From the NCBI GenBank assembly GCA_018389105.1, contig JACATO010002188.1, forward strand, positions 310,001-374,000: 64,000 bases of DNA, read 5' to 3'. This document shows, piece by piece, positions 1 through 10,969 of the stretch; positions within the stretch are counted from its first letter, which is position 1, and the number at the start of each line of letters is the position of its first letter. The notes beneath the pieces were generated by a model. It ran no database searches. It saw nothing but the letters and a program-made list of their open reading frames with translations, and had not been told where the DNA came from. The position numbers and the translations under genes were made by a program. Source of the DNA: Nautilus pompilius. Its lineage: Eukaryota; Mollusca; Cephalopoda; Nautilida; Nautilidae.

Positions 1-1430
1 TCAAAGGCACATGTGCACGAGGTGGGCAGACTTGGTTCCATGCAGATGGCAAGTTTAATCTCATTGGCTGGCCTGTAGAAACGAGCTTTGTGCGACCAGA
101 GCCTTTCCCAAGCAAATGCAATATCAGAAACACCTAGAGAATGGACTGGCAAAGACAGCGATGTGTCGCTAAAATTTAATAAAACCTATGTTTTACACTA
201 ATGCGGGGGTACGTGGTGGTAATCCCTGACAGACGTAACGGCCGCAGGCGACAGAACTTTGTTCCGTGATGATAAATGGTGTGATCAGTGATGGCGGTAC
301 TGTTTGGTTTGGAGCAATTTATTTGGGCAATGCCGAGGCAACTCTGTACAAAAACATTTACACTTGAATCGTTCGCAGTAGACTACTTTTGATAAACCTT
401 AATTGGTGTTGTCCACAGAGAGGAAAATTTAATAAGGATAAACCATTTTTATATTTCTTCCAATTAAATTTTTTGTATTCAACATTTGCATACATATTTT
501 TTTGTTTATTCATTTGATGAAAATACTAAGATACATGTAAATGGTTTAGACTAAAGAATTCAGAATTATTAAGACTATAGCTTTAAAAAAAACAAAACAA
601 TAGTCTGTTACTTACTCCATTTCTCAGAATGTTAGCATTTTGCCTAGAACATGGACCAGAATCTGAACCACCAACATTCTGCAAACAGTTCCGATTAATG
701 GCCAAGCATATCTAATGTTTATCAAAAAATTTACCACTAACAAAGTCTATCAACAATATCTTTATTATGCAGTAAAACTTCTGTGTCGGTGTAGGTGACC
801 AAATATACATATGTGTGTTCTTAATAATAAACAAAATCAAGGGTCTTATTTACACGATGCACGATGTTATAGCCTTTAATATTTAACATAACCATAAGAT
901 AATGTTTGCTGGGGAGCCTAGCTTCAGAACATCAGAATTCCCGAACACCAAAGCAGTGTAAAGAATTCTCTTTAGGTTTTTTTTTTTTTTAAAACTGTCC
1001 CCCATCTTTTTAAGAACAGTTGCTAAGTAACACGAATGCTTCAAGTAAACCAGCCAATCACTGAACTGTTTGGTGTTGAGCATGTGAGAACATTTATAAT
1101 AGTAATGGTAATTTTTAGATGAAGTTACTAAAAGAAAAGAAAAAAAAAAGGGTCAGCTAAAAACTTGTTTTGCTGCTCCATAGAAAGTTTTCTTTCTACG
1201 GCCAAGGGTGCAGTTAGCTGTAGACATCAAAGTTTGATTAGTTTCTTGTTTTTACTGTTTTGATTTTGACATCTCTCTTTCATCTTGTTTTTATTAAGAA
1301 CTTTTTCTTTTTTTTTTGAATAAACAACATTTAATGAAATCTATAGAACAGTGATAGTCTCTGATACATAGGTCAACAATAAAATATATATAAGGGGAGG
1401 GGGAAAAAAAAAGGGAGAGAAAGGCCCAAA
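1..1430. other. 3' flank/3' UTR of the nuclear receptor gene
   Basis: No coding exon is recognisable on either strand. The stretch downstream of the receptor stop codon (below 1431) should hold its 3' UTR. The remainder up to the left edge is AT-rich with homopolymer runs and shows nothing I can name. Confidence 0.5.
1290..1295 (-). terminator. Candidate poly(A) signal of the nuclear receptor gene
   Basis: AATAAA on the minus strand, about 140 nt past the stop codon. It is the nearest canonical hexamer, but others lie farther on, so the real cleavage site is uncertain. Confidence 0.35.
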
Positions 1431-4400
1431 TCAACTTATCATCTCTGTTACCAGTTCGTTTATCTGTATGTTGCCGTCTAGCGTGAGGGACATAAAACGC
1501 TCAGCAGCCTTGGCGCTAAGGGTGCGCAGGGCGGGCAAACGGAGCAGCATCTTGCCATAACGTTGTTGGTCTTCTGGGTAATTCTGAGAGACGTATCGAC
1601 GGAGTGAGTCTAAGATGCACGTCTGTATCGAAGTGACTTTCTGTTTGTCTTGTATCCCTGAGGCATCTAGGGGGAGGGGGGGAGAGAGAATCAATTATCT
1701 AATGAAAATCAATAAATAAAATAAATAAAGAAAACAAACAGCGAAAAGTGAACAGTTTCAAACTTTTGTTACTGGGCCCATTTTTTTAAAAATTAAATTC
1801 TCCATGATTAATGAATTATTTCACAGGTAGGTCTATAATCAATGCCCCCTACCCCCACCCGTGTGCATACAATTTGCTCACTGCAGACATTTTGCAAAAT
1901 GCATGCATTAGATCAATAATCCTTTGTATTGGCCAGCATATAAGTAAAGCAAGGATGTAGAGGTACCCACTCGAGGTTTTCACATGTCGAGGTCAGGGTT
2001 TTCTTCCTCTATATTATGCAATGACCCTGCATTTTGCAATAATGGGAACAGAACTTGTAGTGATTCACGTATTCGGCAAACTGGGCATGAAATAATGCGT
2101 GAACATGGTAAATAAGTGACAAAACGTGGAGTTGGAAATTTTACATGTTAAAAAATTATCCAGATGCATGAAGTAGCATAAAGAATATTCAGAAACTTTT
2201 ATCTTTTATGGTTTAGATTAGTTTGGCCAAGATGAGAAAATCTGAAAGTTGATATTCAGTGATAAGAGGGAGGGAAAAAAAAAAAAACATTCCCATAATG
2301 CAATGCTGTGAAAACTGATCAAAACCTAACTGAACATGGGCAGAAGTCCCCCCTCATTTTTAAAAAGTTTTTGACTAAAAATATTATTGCAGATAATAGT
2401 GCCTAAGATCTACATTATCAACTCTTGTAGGATTTTAAACAGCCAATCTTTTGCCACTTCTATTAGAGTTAAGCTGTAACACTGGCTTTTGTAGTGTTGC
2501 ATTGTGGGAAAGTTTTCTTAGTGCTGGCAGATATAATCTTCTTTCAGATTCCATGCACGCATCTCACCCCACCCACTTAATACAAAGAAGTCTGTAAGTA
2601 AAAAAAAAATATCATGCTCAGCATTTTTGAACTGGTTGGTGACATACCAGTAATTTAGAAACTTCCATAAAAATTAGTCTGTACCTGTAGCTAATTTAAA
2701 TACACTAACAAACTTTTAAATATCTCTCACCTGTATTTGCATCTGATCATTGTGTACCTTTTAATAATATAGTTTAGACATTCTTTTAAAGAGAGAGGGG
2801 AACACAGGAGGAGAGACAAAAACAGATACTGATGCAGATTTCAGGAGCTAAACTGTTAAATAATGGACCAGCAGCTGAGATATTTCTGTTAATGAGCATC
2901 CAATTCAAGCAAGCAAGCAAGTAAATGCAAAATAACTTACCTGGATAAGTGAGAACTAATGCATTAAGGATGCAGAACTCTATGTGGTCTAACTCAATGG
3001 ATTGTAGACGCAGAGAAAATTCAACAGTAGCATTAATCAGCTCTTTTCCGAATCCCATGTCAGTGGCATAGGAGACAGGTACAGCCAGTCCATCAGCAAA
3101 TTGTATTGAGTCCTCAAGTCCAATGGATCTACAACAACAAAAACTGAATTAATTTCGTACTATTGCAAATTCTGATAATTCTTTTGTAATGCAAAGTTTC
3201 AATAAAGAAAGATTAGGATATAAATTATTAACTGATTGATTGATGCAGATTCTAAATAAAGAGCTCAGTGCACAGAACTATGAAACTTGAGGGGTCACTG
3301 ACATATCAACAGTTTTAACATATGTCAATACTACTTTTATTTGGTTTCAATGCTAAAATTATGAATAAAAATTTTTAAAAAATCAGAAACTGCCATCTTG
3401 TGTTTGAATTCTTTGGAAGTTAGGGTAGAAAAAAGCAGGAATCCATACAAACATCAATAAATTTTAAGGGTACAGCTGACCCGATGAATGAGAATTTGTG
3501 ATGTTTTCTTTTCGGTTAACGGTGGTGCAGTGATGGGACAATAAGAAATCAAAATCACTAGCATTTTTCCTGCAAGAACCTTCCAGTGAGAATGAAGGAA
3601 GCTTCAAGTTGCATAGTATTAGACTCACCTGTATGATAAGCGAAGAACATTGAGTTCCATGAAAGATGACTTCAGCAGTGCCATCTGATCATTGAGACTA
3701 ATTTTCTGGAATCCTTGAAATAAAAATAACAAAAATATTAATACATTTGCCCTCCCAACCAGAAAGAAATCAGTAGATTTTAAAATGTTAAACATAAAAA
3801 TTCTAAACTTTTGATACTGAGATCCCTGTATGGTGGCAAGCATAAACCTGTACCTAAGGACTCTAATTTCATTTTAAATGTGAGTGAGTGAGTGCATTAT
3901 TCATTAGTAAAATCTATTTAAGTAGCATAATGTGTATCTTGTATTAGAAATACACACACACTGCTATTCTGCCTTTTAGGATATAGGCTAAGGGAGACAG
4001 AGCCAATGTTCCATGCCTTAAAAGCACTGAGGTTACTGTCAACGGTCAGTGTCTTGCTGCTGAACCATGAAGGAGTGGATCAATCCTCATGCACAGTACA
4101 GTCATCTACTTCCATTATCAACAATTGAGTCCTGAGGAGATGGGAGACAGACAAAGCAGGCAGGTTTAATGAGAGAAGGAAAACCAAGATGAAAGTCTAA
4201 GATGCTGTTGTGCTAACATTACCACCATATGAGTGTGAATCTTGAAGTTGCTATCTTAAGCGCCTGTGTGTCGTGCTTGAGATCGAGTGACAACCAAGGA
4301 CTTAAATATTCCAGGTGAATCACTCTCAACTGAGTCTGGGGATAATAACTACCTGTGAAAATACTTGAATATGAGATGGGCCATGGGGAAACAGAAATCC

Positions 4401-7400
4401 AATTTGCACCATCCTCTCCTCCCCCCCCAAAAGAATGACAACTGGGTTTTATATATATATATATTGATCATTGTTATTTACATTATGCATTATATTACTT
4501 AGTTGCTTTTAGCATTACTAACTAGTTACATATGTAACACATTAATCCCAACTCTGCCAATAAAATATCCTGTAATTTAAGTATAAATAAATTCATTAAA
4601 TTATGGGTACAGAAAAAAAATAAAGCAATTTATTTTAAATATTTAGATTCTTTATCACTGCTACAAGGATGTTTCAGAAACTAGAGGAAATTCATAACTA
4701 AAACAAGTAACTAGGTATCAAGCATCCCTTTTCTATGTACTCCTCCTATTTTGCAACATGTGGTCAGTCCAACTCCTCATGAGTTTCTTGATACTACCCT
4801 GGTATAATGTATTTGGTTACTATGTAAGGTACAATTGTACTACCTGTTGGATCTTTTGATCACTGGAAAATCTTCATCGTAAGATGGCGTCTTTCAGCAA
4901 GGAAGTAAAAATCTAATATAGCAAGATCTGAACTAAAGGGAAGATGTGGTAGAAGCCGAAAGTGCAGTTTGTTCAAAGTGTTGATGGTTGTCCAAGCTGT
5001 GTGTATTCTCACAGTGCGCTGCCTGCTGCAACGGAAAACCCTGTGTCAGTCTTCCAAGCAGTTTTGTTTGAACAGCTGGGTTCAGGTAGCACTAGCACGA
5101 CACAAGTGTGTTTCACTGGTGATTGTGACCAAATGCTCCGTCATGAAGTGAGAAAGGATTGGTCCCTGAAAAAAAACAAGGTCCACATGACCTCACCAGA
5201 GGATGATTGTGTTTTGAATTTTTGTAGTAGTGGTGATGTTGAATGTTTTTCCCTTCCCCGCTCTGTCTTTTGCTTTCCAGATTTAAATCCTCCGCATATA
5301 TTTCATCACTGGCAATGATACGTGAAAGAAACTCATCTACCTTCATCCTGGTGACAATGCAAAAGCTGGGTATACATGCCCACATGGTTCTGTTTATGGT
5401 ACAAGTGAGACCCAACAAACATACACTTTCCAGAAGTTCAAGTGTTCAAGGATACTGCCTGCACTTATGTCAGATGCATTTACAAATTCAGCGATAATTG
5501 CTCATCCGTTATTTTAAAGAGATGTGTCCACCTTGCCAATGTTTTCATCGTTGTTGGCACTGCTGGAGTGTTCCAGTCCATCTTTATCCTCTACCAATGT
5601 TCAACCATTTTTAAACCTGTCTCGCGCACTTTTCTCTGTGCCAATACAGTTTTTCTCCGTATTGCACCAACGTTTTCCAGCAAATTTCAGTCAGGAGAAT
5701 ACCTTTGACCACAGAAACCAAAATTACAGGTCACTGCTCTTCTCTGGTGCACACTGATAACTTTGCAGCCATGTTGTTTACTCGCTCACCGGTGCCCATG
5801 AGTGCACAACACATCAAGTACTCATACGCCAACATTGCTTGGTAGCATGGCATCAGCGCACTTGTTGCACAAAGAAAGCACTAGATGTAAACAGCTATTT
5901 AACTTTCTGAAATATCATCATACATATACTCATCAATGGAAGTAGAAAAGATAAACAAACAAAAAAAAAAAATGGTGCATATCAAAAACTCACCCGGTAC
6001 CTTCTTGGCCCAGTCTATGATGTATTTCAACTCCATGTACTCATAATGCATCAGCTCATTAACAGTTAAAGCAGCAACTTCTACGTTACCTGTAAATATT
6101 TCTGAGGTAAAGAAAACTGACAAAAATGAAACGGATACAAAGTTTTTTTTAAACACTTTTCCCCCATACTAATATATTTTCATTGATGCAGGTCGATGAA
6201 TTCCATGAAACAAATTTTAAAAGTATTTGGAGAAATGTCGAACTACTTTGCTATCTCAGTTTTACCTTTTAGTCCCATTCAACTTTGAGAATCACCTGAT
6301 ACTTTGTCTCAATTTTGTGAAACCATGTTGATGTGCAGGTTGTTACTGGCAAGTTCATGCTGCAGTGGCATGTGATACAAAGAGGTAGTAGTGCATCTTT
6401 TTACAGACAAGATATTACGGTTAAAAGAAAAAAAAACCTAAACTTATCTGATATTTTGACTTGGACCAAATTAGTTTTGATAGTTTTTATAATGATATTT
6501 TGTCAAGACCTGCAAGTTAGTTTGAGCTAAACGGTAATATTCAAATTATCCTGCAAAGCTATTGAGAATCTACCATAATTAAAGTAACATTTTTGTATAT
6601 CACTAGTTAAAGTTAAGCCTTTACATTCAGGCCAACAGTTTAGCACTGACCTGAAATAGTTCCGGGAGAGTCTGTTCAATGCTGTGATCATGTGACCAGC
6701 ATGCCAGACCAAAACACTGTTACCCCAAAATGGTCTCACTTTAAAATGTTTCATCAGCATAACAGACTACCAGCAAAGTTAAAGTTGAGTTTACTGTCAT
6801 CAAAGAGAACCTGGCTTCAGTTTGCCAAAGTCCAGTTCAAATAAGCCCTAGCCTACTCTGGCTCTTCCCTACAGTGTGTTGATGTTAGTGAACTACCGGT
6901 CATGTAGATTAGCAAAGTGCCCCTGATTTTATACATTCTGGTTAGAGATACAGGTCCCTTAAACTTGTCACAATCTGTTCTGAACAGAACGCGTCAAGAT
7001 GGTGTAGTTGTCACAAGTCAGAGAGATGACGTATTCATTAAAGCTGCACCACCTGTCTTTTGTCAACTATATCTTGGCTACAGTTGGCTGATATCACTGT
7101 TACACCAAACTCAGCAGCCACATCCATTCCTGTACTTCCAGTCTATAGTCTAACCATGGCCAAGTATCGCCGCTCATCAGTAAGTCACTGTCAAAGTACC
7201 ATGTTCTCAGTGTTCAGTGGCAGGTTTTATACCCATTCGGTGTGACTTTTGTGTGTACACCTCACCCAAAATTTCCTTAAAGCAGTGGAAATGTCATGTG
7301 ACTTAAGCTTTGGGTTGACAAAGTCGAAGGATTATACATTTTTTACAATGGATAGTCTGTTTGTAAACAGTAGTACATAGGTTTTGTACAAGACATTCTT

Positions 7401-9070
7401 ATATTATTTATCTCAGTGTAATAATAATAATAACAATGATGATGATGATGAATACTGCACAGTCCTTTGAAATACACAGAGAAAAGCAAAAAATTCTGAA
7501 CACTTAAAGGAATATGGTCTATGAATGGGAAAAGTGTCTATAAATTGGGTCAAAGTTATTTCTTGGGAGCTATGTATGATTCCTTAAGAAAACCCATTGC
7601 TGAAAATAACAAAGATACACCTGAAAGAGCCACAATAGTTGACAGACAGGTGAAAAAATTCAGTTTTGCTTCGAGGGAAATTTGAATCTTGATTAGGCCA
7701 GGATGTTGGAAACAACAGTTTGATGGTCAGTACTATATATGACTCTCTGACTTTAGACTGATTTAACAATCACAAATTCATTTTTGCAAAGTTGACTGGA
7801 TATCAAGTAATTTGATGCCATTTGAACACACCTCTGCCAGAATAATCTAAGCACCTTTTGAAATGGCAGAACAACTGAAAATTTTTCATCAGACATTGCA
7901 GCCAAAGGTACATTAAGTGAAGCCATGTCCAAAGTTTGTTTGACTCTTTGATCTCCTTTTCTACAACCAATAGTAAAACATGATAGCTGTGATATGGTTT
8001 GTAACTTGGAACAGCAAAATGACATTCATCAAGAGGAGGTTCAGTGATGCATTATGTCCTTCTAGAAAAGTAACTGGTGCCCAGAGGTGACAGCAAGTGG
8101 CCTTCAGCTTCTTTCTTGGTCTCCACAGAGACCAGACATGAGCTCAAACAAACACCTTTAAGAAAAGCTCGATGGGAAATTACAATCAAACAGGCAGTCC
8201 ACACCAAGGTAAGATGAACAAGCTAATGGCTGCACCCTCTCATCTATAGAAAAATCTGGATCAGGCAGTGATACAAGACCTTATCATCAATTCTGGTTCT
8301 TTTAACCAAGTCTGTTTCAGTCTTCCTAATGTCATGCATGGATAACAAAATTCCTAACAGTAAACGCATCCTTTAAAAATGCATTTCCCAAATTATTCTC
8401 ACAGGTATCTGCGGTTATCCATCAGAAATCGGCATTAAAATCTCAATTTGGTACCCAGCTAGGTTTAAGGTGTAGAGCAAGTGAAGAGTTAGCATCAGCT
8501 GCTAACTGATATCAATGATAAACTAAAAGCTAAACTAGAATCGGTCCATGTTTGAATAAGGTGAACAAGCAATAGCTAGACTTGAAAATAATGATCTACA
8601 GAGGGCAGACAGAAAGGTGGGAGGGGGTCAGCTACTGTAATGAATGTGGTTTATAGAAAGGAACAGTTATCTGCAAATTTCTGCATGCACAGGCACCTGA
8701 TTTTGTGAATATAAAAACTTCTTTTTTTAAAAAAAAAACAAAACAACAAAAACTGCAGCTTACTTACCAGAAATTTCAGCAACTAGACAATTTATTTGCT
8801 GAAGAAAGAAAAAAAAAAAAAAAGCTATTAAAAAAAAAACACAACAACCATTTAGCTCCGTTTTAATCTGTGTTAGACGATATGGTAACTTATCCAGGAG
8901 TTACCTTCAACTTTGGGAATCCTGTCTGGTCGTGCTGAAATAAGTCCATCCAAAATATAGTCTTTTGGCCCTAAGCTTTGTACAAATTCGGTGGAAACTG
9001 CTTCATCTACCCGCTGCCGTTTATGCCTGTGTTTGCCACCAGGAGTTCTGTCTTCTCGCACACCTGACAG

Positions 9071-9109
<39 letters not shown>

Positions 9110-9283
9110 AAATGCATAAGGTTGACAAATCAATAAAATATTTTATTAGCTGAGATGTGTATCTCTCGAATATAAACTATAAAAATGAGAGAGAGCAAGT
9201 TTTTTTTTTTCTTTTTAAATATTCTAGAAATTCTGATCTGTTGAAGAATATTTCACATTGTCTTGGTGCTAACATTATTATTA

Positions 9284-9364
<81 letters not shown>

Positions 9365-10960
9365 GGTAATAATTGTTATTCTGTAGTTTGAGGTAGGCAG
9401 CCATGTCGTCTTTCTGATGCAAGATCCACAGGTGAAACAAAAACCAACCAACTCTACCAGTTTGATTTTTAAAACTATTTTACAGAACAATCAACATGTA
9501 CTCCTGATAATCTATTCCATTTAGTTATAATACTATACATTTTTTTCCCCCTATAATCTCAAGCTGATATTTTAATCAATCTACAGCTATGCCCCTAGTA
9601 TTTCTAGCTGTAGATATTCATTCTAGAATGTATAACACCAGGTAATTCTAATATCTTCCAAAAATTCAGAATATTCTGGAAACGTTCTAGTAAACTCTGA
9701 TATTTTAATATATATTCTTAAACACACAACTTTGTTATTGTGCTATTAGCTTTGTAAACCTCCCTAATTTATGAGGCTTTTCAATTGTTTACAACTTTAC
9801 TGATTAATTTCCTGACATCTAATCTCAAACTCAGTGGATTGTTTGAGTCAAAGAGTCTGTCCAGAGCTACTCTCTTTTACCTGAAAAAGATGCTGAATAT
9901 TCTAATCAGTTCATCGGGTTATCTTACTGATCAGAACTATGAGCAACTATAGCATTCCAGTAATGCTTTAACTCTTTCCAGATAAACAACAGCCTTTGAA
10001 GATTCCTTCCCAGGAGCATAATGATGGTTGTAACTTATGTCCTGGTTGAATCATTTTAAAGATTTCAGTGTTAATCTTCACTTTCCACTTTACCAAATTT
10101 GTAGTTGCTGATGAAATGAAAAATCAGTGCAGCTTAGCTTAAGGTGTAATCACGGTAGTTAGTTGTATAATAATATACTGATGTGCTTTTGCTCAGATCT
10201 AAATTCAACACACCTATTAGGAATTTTGTTCCGTGAAAACTATACCTCCCAAAAATCAAATCATTTGTAAAGTTTCAGATGAAGGTTAATTTTCAGGTAG
10301 CGTAGTTAAACAATAACAATTACCATATTTATATTCGCGCAACCATCAATCAAAGCACATTAACATGAAAATAACGCACCTGTTACCAGTTTGTCAGACT
10401 TATCGCTGGTGGATGCTTAAAGTTGTTACTCTAAAGTGGTATGAACTAAGGCAAACTAAATTAAACCTTAACACATCACAAAACTAATCAATAATTGATA
10501 ACATTCCAAAAATCAACCAGCTACGGTTACCTTCACGCTTCATCCCTATGTTCAGGCACTGCTGAAAACGACAATGCTGACAACTGTTCCGCGTGAACTT
10601 GGTGATGATACAGTTCCCTTTGTCTTTGCACTTGTAGATCAGATTTTTCTGTACTGTCCGCTTAAAGAAACCTTTACAACCCTCACAGGAGAAAGCAGAG
10701 TAATGGTAGCCAGAGCCTGCATCCCCACAAACCAGACAGGTCGCTACTTTAGTTTCTTCCAGCTGTTCTGAGGTCATGTCCTGTTGCTTTATTGGAGACC
10801 CATTCACAATTTCCACCTGGATCGTCTCTGTCATTGTCGTCATGGGCAATGTCTGAGGACTCATCGTGATAATTATCTCGCCTTTGGTATCATCTGGAAC
10901 TGGAATTACCTGGTTTTCAATAACAAAGTTCTTTGGGTCATCTACAATGTTTTCGGCCAT
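1431..10960 (-). CDS. Orphan nuclear receptor, ERR/NR3-like ligand-binding domain (six coding exons)
   Basis: Coding exons, in transcript order: 10960-10531, 9063-8905, 6101-5994, 3713-3629, 3128-2941, 1666-1431. All junctions are GT-AG and in frame, giving 401 residues. Residues 75-140 are a two-zinc-finger DNA-binding domain (Cys 75, 78, 92, 95 and 111, 117, 127, 130) with P-box CEGCKG. The following [16 protein letters not shown] resembles the ERR/ER C-terminal extension. The ligand-binding domain shows WAKKVPGFQ, the signature LNDQMALL (239-246) and a C-terminal AF-2 helix ELVTEMIS (394-401) with the family's Glu. Known role of the family: ligand-responsive or constitutive nuclear transcription factor. 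I could not settle the subfamily: ERR-like/NR3 is my first choice, the invertebrate NR8 lineage is possible, and the P-box is RXR/NR2-like. The start is the first ATG after a 3' splice site at 10970/10971, so the 5' UTR is itself spliced. Confidence 0.9.
4780..5470 (-). mobile_element. Degraded mariner-type DNA transposon
   Basis: Read on the minus strand, 5331-5302 gives [10 protein letters not shown], followed shortly by ESKRQS, as in mariner transposases (FLxRIxTGDE ... ExKRQS). About 380 nt downstream, near 4938-4893, a different frame reads [15 protein letters not shown], matching the SPDLAPSDFHLF block. The spacing fits the mariner catalytic core. Several frame changes and stops make it clearly inactive. 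It lies in the receptor intron between the exons at 5994 and 3713. Its ends and inverted repeats were not found, so the limits are approximate. Confidence 0.5.
8050..8345 (+). mobile_element. Tc1-like transposase remnant (C-terminal part)
   Basis: 8111-8159 reads [16 protein letters not shown], close to the Tc1-family block W-P-Q-S-P-D-L-N-P-I-E-H-L-W. It is followed in the same frame by a stretch ending IQDLIINSG, like the family's C-terminal I-x-x-L-I-x-S. The upstream part of the transposase is not recognisable, although 6900-8050 may hold more of the same element. It lies in a receptor intron. Heavily decayed. Confidence 0.4.
9076..9106 (+). repeat. (GA)n microsatellite beside a receptor 3' splice site
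   Basis: An uninterrupted GA run. On the transcribed minus strand it is a CT run ending a few bases before the acceptor of the exon at 9063, so it supplies that exon's polypyrimidine tract. Confidence 0.9.
9273..9364 (+). repeat. (ATT)n trinucleotide microsatellite, about 30 units
   Basis: An almost perfect ATT run with one slip near its start. Reading frames through it give poly-Leu, poly-Asn or poly-Ile and are not genes. It lies in the receptor intron between the DNA-binding-domain exon and the next exon. Confidence 0.95.
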
Positions 10961-10969
10961 TTATGTAGA

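Noticed and set aside
6920-7250. Possible N-terminal part of a Tc1 transposase upstream of the 8050-8345 remnant
   Set aside because: A phrase like SQRDD is suggestive, but I could not align the rest in order. Too weak to annotate.
9157-9490. Open frames with long poly-Leu, poly-Asn or poly-Ile runs
   Set aside because: They are translations of the ATT microsatellite in different frames, inside a receptor intron.
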